Assembly: GCA_036272815.1 (NCBI GenBank)
Contig: DATAYA010000201.1
Span: 1-11,466, forward strand
Direction: 5' to 3'
DNA length: 11,466 nt
From: DATAYA01 sp036272815
Lineage (GTDB): Bacteria > Pseudomonadota > Alphaproteobacteria > Acetobacterales > Acetobacteraceae
Of this stretch, positions 5,009 to 11,466 are shown piece by piece. Position 1 is the stretch's first letter. The number at the start of each line of letters is the position of its first letter. The notes beneath the pieces were generated by a model. That model made no database searches, was not told where the DNA came from, and saw nothing but the letters and a program-made list of their open reading frames with translations. The translations under genes were made by a program, and so were the position numbers.

Positions 5009-6595
5009 ATGAAACGTCGGTTGGGCGCGATCGCGGGCGGCCTGCTCGCGTCGGTGCTGTGGTTCGGCCCGAGCTGGGCGGCGACGACATTCAAATGGGC
5101 GAATGACGGCGACGTCGGTGCGATGGATCCCTACACGCGCGAAGAGACGGTGCAGCTCTCCTTCCTCGGCAACATCTACGAGCCGCTGATCCGGCGCGAC
5201 GCCCAACTCAAGCTGCAACCGGCGCTCGCAACCTCTTGGGAGGAGATCAACCCGACCACCTGGCGCTTCCACCTTCGCCACGGCGTGAAGTGGCAAGACG
5301 GCTCGCCGTTCACCGCCGACGACGTGGTGTTCTCCTTCAACCGTATCATGTCCAAGACCTCCGTGATGCGCGACGTGATGGCCTCGGTGAAGGACGCCAA
5401 GAAGATCGACGACTACACCGTCGACTTCGAGATGAAGCACATCGACCCGATCTTCCCGCAGGAGCAGTCGAATCTGCTGATCGTCTCCAAGGCGTGGATG
5501 ACCAAGCACGGCGCGGTCGATCCGGTCATCATCGGCGGCACCGCAGACAACTATGCGGTCCACAACGCAATGGGCACCGGCCCGTACCGGCTGGTCTCGC
5601 GTGAGCCCGACCACCGCACCGTGGTCGAGAAGAACCCGACCTGGTGGGACAAGAACCCGAGCAACGCCGACCGCGTCGAGTTCGACGTCATCAACAACGC
5701 CTCGACCCGCGTTGCCGCCCTGCTCTCCGGCGAGGAGGACATGATCTATTCGGTGCCGGTGCAGGACATGCCGCGCATCGCGCACGCGCCCGGCCTGAAG
5801 CTGATCGAACACCCGGAGCTGCGTACGATCTTCCTCGGCATGGACCAGATCGACCCGGAGCTGAAAGATTCCAACGTCAAGGGAAAGAACCCGCTCAAGG
5901 ACGTGCGCGTGCGGCGGGCTTTCGCGCTGGCGATCGACGAGAACCTGATCGCGAAGGTCATCATGCGCGGGCTCGCGCATCCGAGCTGGGAAATGTGGGG
6001 GCCGGGCGTGAACGGCTACAATCCCAAGCTCGACGTCCGGCCGACGGCAAACCCGGCGGAGTCGAAGAAGCTGCTCGCCGAGGCGGGCTACCCGAACGGC
6101 TTCAGTCTCGGCATGGACTGCCCGGACGACCGCTACGTGATGGACGTGCAGATCTGCACGGCGGTCGTCTCGATGCTGGCGAAGGTCGGCGTCAAGGTCG
6201 CGCTCAACGCGCAGACCAAGACCAAGTTCTTCGCCAAGATCACGGCGCCGAGATTCGATACGGATTTCTACCTGCTGGGTTGGACGCCGGCGACCTATGA
6301 TGCGGAAAACACGCTGTTCGCTTTGCTCGGCTCGCGCAACGGCGTGCGCGGCAACGTCAACGCCGGCGGCTACTCCAACCCGGAGCTCGACAAGCTGATC
6401 GCCGAGATCGGCTCGGAGAACGACCAGGCCAAGCGGATCGACGAGATCAACCAGTCGATCAAGCTGATCCAGGACCAGGTCGCATCCATCCCGCTGCACC
6501 AGCAGGTGATCGTCTGGGCGACGAAGAAGAACGTCTCCGTGGTGCAGACCGCAGACAACAATTTCCAATTTCGCTTCATCAAGATGGGCCAATAA
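5009..6595 (+). CDS. Periplasmic ABC transporter solute-binding protein, family 5 (Dpp/Opp type)
   Basis: This protein should capture a peptide, opine, nickel complex or similar ligand in the periplasm and deliver it to an ABC permease. The 528-residue length is normal for the family. A signal peptide covers residues 1-24 (basic MKRR, hydrophobic core, PSWA before the cut). The mature part shows family-5 features in order: DPYTREETVQLSFLGNIYEPLI, LQPALATSWEEINPTTWRF, then the signature block LRHGVKWQDGSPFTADDVVFSF at about 90-112, MGTGPYRL, NPTWW, and a C-terminal ASIPLHQQVIVWA segment. No lipobox is seen, so it is soluble rather than lipid-anchored. It has its own promoter candidate and a strong ribosome site. 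The SMP-30-like gene follows after only four bases, so they are co-transcribed. No Dpp-type permease or ATPase gene adjoins, so its partner is elsewhere. The ligand cannot be named from sequence. Confidence 0.93.
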   Translation: MKRRLGAIAGGLLASVLWFGPSWAATTFKWANDGDVGAMDPYTREETVQLSFLGNIYEPLIRRDAQLKLQPALATSWEEINPTTWRFHLRHGVKWQDGSPFTADDVVFSFNRIMSKTSVMRDVMASVKDAKKIDDYTVDFEMKHIDPIFPQEQSNLLIVSKAWMTKHGAVDPVIIGGTADNYAVHNAMGTGPYRLVSREPDHRTVVEKNPTWWDKNPSNADRVEFDVINNASTRVAALLSGEEDMIYSVPVQDMPRIAHAPGLKLIEHPELRTIFLGMDQIDPELKDSNVKGKNPLKDVRVRRAFALAIDENLIAKVIMRGLAHPSWEMWGPGVNGYNPKLDVRPTANPAESKKLLAEAGYPNGFSLGMDCPDDRYVMDVQICTAVVSMLAKVGVKVALNAQTKTKFFAKITAPRFDTDFYLLGWTPATYDAENTLFALLGSRNGVRGNVNAGGYSNPELDKLIAEIGSENDQAKRIDEINQSIKLIQDQVASIPLHQQVIVWATKKNVSVVQTADNNFQFRFIKMGQ

Positions 6596-6599
6596 GCCC

Positions 6600-7520
6600 G
6601 TGTCCGAACCTCGCATCCTGGCCGCCGGCCTGTTGTTTCCCGAAGGCCCGGTCTGGATGCGGGACGGCTCCGTCATTCTGGTCGAGATCGCGCGCGGCAC
6701 GCTCACGCGCGTCGCCGCGGACGGCGCGGTCTCGATCGTCGCCGAGCCCGGCGGCGGCCCGAACGGGCTCGCCATCGGGCCGGACGGTGCGCTCTATTGC
6801 TGCAACAATGGCGGGTTCGTCTGGAGCGAGGCGGACGGACTGCTGCGGCCGACGATGCAGGCCGCGGATTACGGCGGCGGCCGCATCGAGCGCATCGATG
6901 CCGCGACGGGTGCGGTGCGCGTGCTCTACGATCGCTGCGGCGAGCACCGGCTGCGCGGGCCGAACGACATCGTGTTCGACAACGACGGCGGGTTCTACTT
7001 CACCGATCTCGGCAAGACCCGTGCGCGCGACCGCGACCACGGTGGCGTCTATTACGCCCGGGTCGACGGATCGCACATCGCCGAGATCGCGCATCCGGTG
7101 CTGACGCCGAACGGCATCGGGCTCTCGCCGGACGGCCGCACGCTCTATGTCGCGGAGACCGAGACGGCACGGCTCTGGGCGTTTTCCCTCGACGGTCCTG
7201 GCCGGGTGCAGCGCGAGCCCTTCCCGTCCCCGCATGGCGGGCGGCTCGTCTGCGGGCTCGGCGGCTTCCAGCGGTTCGACAGCCTCGCAGTCGATGCGCA
7301 AGGCAATATCTGTGTTGCAACGCTGGTCACGGGCTGCATCACCGTCATCGCGCCGGACGGGCGCGCGCTGCGGCAGGTCGCGTTCCCGGATCGCTGGGTG
7401 ACCAACATCTGCTTCGGCGGCGCCGGTCTGCGCACCGCCTATGTGACGCTCTCGGGCACCGGCCGGCTGGCGGTGATGGAGTGGCCCGAGCCCGGCCTGC
7501 GCCTCGCGTACGAAGCCTGA
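6600..7520 (+). CDS. SMP-30/gluconolactonase/LRE family protein
   Basis: A 306-residue six-bladed beta-propeller of the SMP-30 family, whose members are metal-dependent lactonases acting on sugar-acid lactones and related esters. The expected metal and active-site positions can be seen: Glu15 in FPEGPVW, Asn122 in RGPNDIVFD, Asn171 in LTPNGIGLSPDG and Asp227 in RFDSLAVD. No signal peptide, so it is cytoplasmic. The start is GTG at 6600, four bases after the stop of the binding protein gene; no strong ribosome site is seen, and translational coupling is likely. The next in-frame ATG would remove the Glu15 motif. Its end converges on livF with four bases between the stops. Context suggests it opens a lactone or ester ring in the compound taken up with the binding protein. 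Substrate unknown. Confidence 0.9.
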   Translation: MSEPRILAAGLLFPEGPVWMRDGSVILVEIARGTLTRVAADGAVSIVAEPGGGPNGLAIGPDGALYCCNNGGFVWSEADGLLRPTMQAADYGGGRIERIDAATGAVRVLYDRCGEHRLRGPNDIVFDNDGGFYFTDLGKTRARDRDHGGVYYARVDGSHIAEIAHPVLTPNGIGLSPDGRTLYVAETETARLWAFSLDGPGRVQREPFPSPHGGRLVCGLGGFQRFDSLAVDAQGNICVATLVTGCITVIAPDGRALRQVAFPDRWVTNICFGGAGLRTAYVTLSGTGRLAVMEWPEPGLRLAYEA

Positions 7521-7524
7521 GCCG

Positions 7525-8231
<707 letters not shown>

Positions 8232-8232
<1 letters not shown>

Positions 8233-9062
8233 CAGGCCGGCCCCACGGCTGCGATCGCCGCCGCCGCGCGGTCGCGCGCCGCGGCTGGCACGGCACTGCT
8301 TTTCATGCCGAGATAGGCTTCGATCACCGCCGGGTCACGCTGCACCTCGGCAGGCACGCCCTCGGCGATCTTGCTGCCGTGGTCAAGCACGGTGACACGG
8401 TCGGACATCGACATCACGACGCGCATCTGATGCTCGATCAGCAGGATGGTGGCGCCGAACTGCGCGCGCACCGCTTCGATGAACGCCATCATCTCGGACG
8501 TCTCATGCGGGTTCATCCCCGCGGTCGGCTCGTCGAGCAGCAGCAGGCGCGGGCGCGTGGCGAGCGCTCGGCCGATCTCCAGGCGCCGCTGTTCGCCATA
8601 GGCGAGGTTGCTCGCCAGCATGTCGCCGCGGCCGCGCAAACCGACGAAGGCGAGCAGCCGCAGCGCCTCGTCATGCGCGTGGCGCTCGTCGGCGCGGGTG
8701 TGCGGCGTCCCGAGCACCGCCCCCCACCAGTGCGATCGGAGATGCAGGTGCATTCCGACAAGAAGATTCTCGATCGCCGTGATGGTGCGGAACAAGCGGA
8801 TGTTCTGATACGTGCGGCTGATCCCTGCGGCGGCAACGCGATCGGGGGTGAGGCCGTCGATGCGCCGGCCGCAGAACCACACCTCGCCGGAACTCGGACG
8901 CAGGTTCTGTGTGATGCAGTTGAACACGGTCGTCTTGCCGGCGCCGTTGGGACCGATGATGCTGTGGATGTTCCCCTCGGCGACCGACAGGTCCAGCGTC
9001 GAGAGTGCCGCGAGCCCGCCGAACCGGCGCGTCAGCGCGCGGCATTCGAGCAGCGCGCTCAT
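8232..9062 (-). CDS. livG: Branched-chain amino acid (LIV-type) ABC transporter ATPase LivG
   Basis: Second ATPase of the importer, 276 residues. Walker A GPNGAGKTT is at 37-45, the LivG-specific stretch GISRTYQNIRLFRTITAIENLLVGMH at about 80-105, the signature YGEQRRLEIGRAL at 155-167 (LivG proteins replace LSGGQ in this way), Walker B LLLLDEP at 173-179, and the H-loop IEHQM at 209-213. Much longer in-frame open sequence lies upstream, but the ATG at 9060-9062 overlaps the livM stop as ATGA and gives the usual LivG N-terminus. The usual domain ends near EAYLG (252); a further 24 alanine/arginine-rich residues follow, a mild oddity. One-base overlap with livF downstream. Confidence 0.95.
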
Positions 9063-10729
9063 TCTCCCGGTTGCGCCGGCACGAGGTCCACACCCTGGTC
9101 GAGCGCCGATGACGCATCGTCGACGTGCAGCTCGCGCCGCCGCACCTCCGACGGCCAGAGCCCTTCCGGCTTGAGGCGCATCATCACGATCAGCACCGCG
9201 CCATAGAACAGATAGCGGTCGTCGCCGAACTCGCGCAGCAGCTCCGGCAGGCCGATCAGCGCGATCGCGCCAAGCACGACGCCGGCCAGGCTGCCCATGC
9301 CGCCGACGATGATGAGGGCCAGCACGTTGATCGATATCAGGAGCTGGAAGCTCGACGGATAGACCGAGGAGAGCATCACCGCGAAGATCGAGCCGGCAAG
9401 CCCGGCAAAGGCGGCGCCGAGCCCGTAGGCGAGCAGCTTCGAGCGGATCAGGTTTATGCCGAGCGCCTGCGCCACGTCCTCGTCGTCGCGCAGCGCCATC
9501 CACGCCCGGCCGAGGCGGGAGTTCTCCAGTCGCCAAGCGACGAAAGCGGCCACGCCGGCGCAGGCAAGCGTCAAGTAGAAGAGCGGGACCGGACCGCTGA
9601 AAGCGATCGGCCCGAGGCTGGGCTTGGGGATCTGCAGGACGCCCTGTGCGCCGCCGAGCAGTGGGGCGGCGAAATCCGACATCACGATCACGCGCACGAT
9701 CTCGCCCAGGCCCAGCGTCGCGACCGCGAGATAGTCGCCGCGCACGCCGAGGACCGGCAAGCCGAACAGCACGCCGACACCGACCGAGAGCAGCACCGCC
9801 ATGGGCATCGCTGTCCAGTAGGAGACGTGCATCAGCGCGTGCGGGCTATCCGCGGTGAGCAGCGCCGTGGTGTAGGCGCCGACCGCGAAGAACGCGACGA
9901 AGCCGAGATCGAGCAGGCCGGCGAGGCCGACCTCCAGGTTGAGCCCCATGCCCATCAGGATGTAGAGCCCGACCAGCATCAGCACCTGGCCGATATAGGC
10001 GCCCGCCAGCAGCGGGAGCACCGCCAGAAACAGCAGCGCAAGCCCAGCCCAGATCAGCCGTTCGCGCCGGCGATCGACACGGCCCGGCGTGCGGCCGCGA
10101 CGCAGCACGGGCACAAACAGGCTGGCGGCGCCGCAGACCGCGAACACGATGCCGGCGCCGCGCGGCAGCAACCCTTCCCAGGTGTAGAGGAAATCGCGGA
10201 TCGCGCCGACGACGCCCTCGTATTGCAGAATGAGCTGGATGAGTTCCTGGAACACGCCGGCGACGATCACGCCGCTGACACCGGCCACGAACACGCGGCA
10301 GCCCGATGGCGGCGCGAGGCGGAGTGCCGACCCAAGCAGACCGCAGACCGCGCCGCCCGCCACCAGGGCGGCCACGCCTGCGGAAAGGCCGAGACCGAAG
10401 CAAAGAAAATTCACGAGCGGCGGCGCCAGCTCGATGAAGATCGACTGCAAAGGCAGCGCGGCTGCCGCGATCGCGAGCAGTGCGATGCAGCCGAAAGCGA
10501 GCGAGCCTGCCAGCGCGCCGCGGCCAAGCAGCACTCCCTGACCTCCCCCGGCGGCCATCGCCCCGGCACCGATGCCGAGTGCAAGCAGCACCGCGTGCGC
10601 GAGGCTCATCACCCCGACGATCACCGCGCGCTGGTCGAGCATGTGCAGCACGCCGACCGCGCCGAGATAGACGCCGCCCACGCCGAACAGGAGCCCGACC
10701 ACGACCGATCGGCGAAGTGCGACGCGCAT
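9059..10729 (-). CDS. livM: Branched-chain amino acid ABC transporter permease LivM with long N-terminal membrane extension
   Basis: An inner-membrane permease subunit that pairs with LivH. Residues about 225-530 are the usual LivM permease domain: MGLNLEVGLAGLLDLGFVAFFAVGAYT at about 260-286, VRGDYLAVATLGLGEIVRV, and the cytoplasmic coupling helix ENSRLGRAWMALRDDEDVAQALGI that contacts the ATPases. The protein has 556 residues, far longer than most LivM proteins (about 300-425). The extra part, residues about 1-210, contains some five to six further hydrophobic segments, ending in a basic linker (RRGRTPGRVDRRRERL, 210-225). The start is ATG at 10727-10729, two bases after the livH stop, and the extension reads with good codon composition, so it appears to be a real part of the gene. 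The stop overlaps livG by four bases. The role of the extension is unknown. Confidence 0.93.
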   Translation of the reverse strand: MRVALRRSVVVGLLFGVGGVYLGAVGVLHMLDQRAVIVGVMSLAHAVLLALGIGAGAMAAGGGQGVLLGRGALAGSLAFGCIALLAIAAAALPLQSIFIELAPPLVNFLCFGLGLSAGVAALVAGGAVCGLLGSALRLAPPSGCRVFVAGVSGVIVAGVFQELIQLILQYEGVVGAIRDFLYTWEGLLPRGAGIVFAVCGAASLFVPVLRRGRTPGRVDRRRERLIWAGLALLFLAVLPLLAGAYIGQVLMLVGLYILMGMGLNLEVGLAGLLDLGFVAFFAVGAYTTALLTADSPHALMHVSYWTAMPMAVLLSVGVGVLFGLPVLGVRGDYLAVATLGLGEIVRVIVMSDFAAPLLGGAQGVLQIPKPSLGPIAFSGPVPLFYLTLACAGVAAFVAWRLENSRLGRAWMALRDDEDVAQALGINLIRSKLLAYGLGAAFAGLAGSIFAVMLSSVYPSSFQLLISINVLALIIVGGMGSLAGVVLGAIALIGLPELLREFGDDRYLFYGAVLIVMMRLKPEGLWPSEVRRRELHVDDASSALDQGVDLVPAQPGE

Positions 10730-10731
10730 GG

Positions 10732-11466
10732 TCAGGCGCGCTTCTTCGCCATCGGCTCGCCGAGCAATCCGTGCGGACGGAAGATCAGCACCATGATGAG
10801 CAGCGTGAACGCGATCACGTCCCGGAGCTGGTACGGTGCGGGAATGCCGATGCCATCGAGGAACAGCGCCGGTCCCACAGATTCCACGAGGCCGAGGAAG
10901 AACCCGCCGAACATCGCACCGGGAATGCTGCCGATGCCGCCGAGCACGGCGGCACCGAACGCCTTGATGCCCGGCGTGAAGCCCATGTAGAAATAGACCT
11001 GCTTGTAGAGGAACGCGTAGAACACGCCGCCGATGCCGGCCATCGCCCCGCCGAGCGCGAAGGTGAACACCACGACACGGTTGACGTCGATCCCCATCAG
11101 CGCCGCCGCCTCGGCATCCTCGGAGACCGCGCGCATCGCGGTGCCCATCTTCGTGCGCTGCACGACCAGATAGAGAATGAACATGAACACCAGCGCGAGT
11201 GCGATCACCAGCACGTCGATACGCGGGATGCTGACGCTGCCAAGATGGAAGACGTCGCGCTGCCAGGGCGGATCCGGATAGGCTTTCACGGCGGAGCCGA
11301 AAAAGCCGCGAAAACTCTGCTCGAGGAAGAACGACACGCCGATCGCGCAGATCAGCGGTGCCAGGCCGGTCACGCGCCGGAACGGGCGGTAGGCGATGCG
11401 CTCGGTCAGCAGCGCGATGCCGGTCGAGACCGTGACGGCGACCGCGAGGATCGCCGCCATCCCCAG
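10732..11466 (-). CDS. livH: Branched-chain amino acid ABC transporter permease LivH (5' end outside the window)
   Basis: The reading frame is open to the right edge, and the visible 244 residues are the C-terminal part of LivH. Family marks are TERIAYRPFRRVTGLAPLI near the beginning, RTKMGTAMRAVSEDAEAAAL followed by MGIDVNRVVVFTF (the ATPase-coupling loop), and FTPGIKAFGAAVLGGIGSIPGAMFGGFFLG. The usual N-terminal 40-50 residues (NGLTLGSIYAL…INFAHG type) are missing because of the window edge. The ATG visible at 11458-11460 is an internal methionine rather than the start, since the frame continues upstream and the family begins earlier. First of four visible genes in a leftward operon, and a binding protein gene may lie beyond the edge. 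Confidence 0.93.
   Translation of the reverse strand: MGMAAILAVAVTVSTGIALLTERIAYRPFRRVTGLAPLICAIGVSFFLEQSFRGFFGSAVKAYPDPPWQRDVFHLGSVSIPRIDVLVIALALVFMFILYLVVQRTKMGTAMRAVSEDAEAAALMGIDVNRVVVFTFALGGAMAGIGGVFYAFLYKQVYFYMGFTPGIKAFGAAVLGGIGSIPGAMFGGFFLGLVESVGPALFLDGIGIPAPYQLRDVIAFTLLIMVLIFRPHGLLGEPMAKKRA

Noticed and set aside
3637..5094. Upstream extension of the proline-rich gene to a 681-residue protein
   Set aside because: The extension is an out-of-frame read of the NnrS-like gene; a strong ribosome site and a signal peptide place the true start at 3636.
4811..6775. 654-codon frame on the minus strand across the solute-binding protein gene
   Set aside because: Antisense shadow with no recognisable domain; the opposite strand carries a full family-5 binding protein.
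7521..7524. Bidirectional terminator between the SMP-30 gene and livF
   Set aside because: Only four bases separate the stops, and I see no hairpin followed by a T-run in the flanking coding ends.
9063..9536. Upstream extension of livG
   Set aside because: It lies inside livM in another frame; the ATGA overlap at 9059-9062 and the family N-terminus set the start.
9125..10990. 621-codon frame on the plus strand across livM
   Set aside because: Asp/Glu/His/Gln-rich reverse image of hydrophobic codons; livM on the minus strand is clear and overlaps its neighbours as expected in an operon.

Overview
The window is dense, very GC-rich DNA (about 70% G+C by eye, codon third positions almost all G or C). 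It most likely comes from an alphaproteobacterium, possibly of the Rhodospirillales/Acetobacterales type. The strongest clue is a CcrM-type adenine methyltransferase with its C-terminal RAMA domain, next to rnhB. The GANTC motif that CcrM methylates is scarce across the window. Genus is not resolvable from the sequence alone.

Layout, left to right. Positions 1-310 hold the 3' end of an unrecognised gene, apparently broken by a one-base shift at a C run. Next come rnhB (RNase HII, 357-983) and ccrM (1131-2225), both on + and separated by a 16-bp tandem repeat array (1001-1112). A leftward (-) group then runs from an NnrS-like membrane protein (4943) through a secreted proline-rich hypothetical protein (3636) to a DUF4239 membrane protein (3020). 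The last of these overlaps the end of ccrM tail to tail by 15 bp. A 65-bp divergent promoter region (4944-5008) separates this group from a rightward pair: a periplasmic family-5 (Dpp/Opp-type) solute-binding protein (5009-6595) and an SMP-30/gluconolactonase-like protein (6600-7520). Converging on that pair from the right, on -, is a tightly packed branched-chain amino acid (LIV-type) ABC transporter operon: livH (cut by the right edge), livM, livG, livF, with overlaps or gaps of only a few bases.

How the genes work together. rnhB and ccrM are chromosome-maintenance functions: ribonucleotide/RNA-DNA hybrid removal and cell-cycle DNA methylation. The binding protein and the SMP-30 enzyme look like an uptake-plus-catabolism pair whose permease and ATPases are not in the window. 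The Liv genes supply two permeases and two ATPases, but their own binding protein is not visible and probably lies beyond the right edge. No stretch over 300 bp lacks a gene. I saw no tRNA, rRNA, CRISPR array, insertion sequence or prophage gene.

Nothing here is a convincing new biological system. The points most worth a second look are the tandem repeat in the ccrM 5' region, whose first copy carries a GANTC site; the concentration of intergenic GANTC sites in the rnhB-ccrM module; the long extra membrane domain of LivM; the degenerate NnrS-like gene with its uncharacterised partners; and the permease-less peptide-type binding protein paired with SMP-30.
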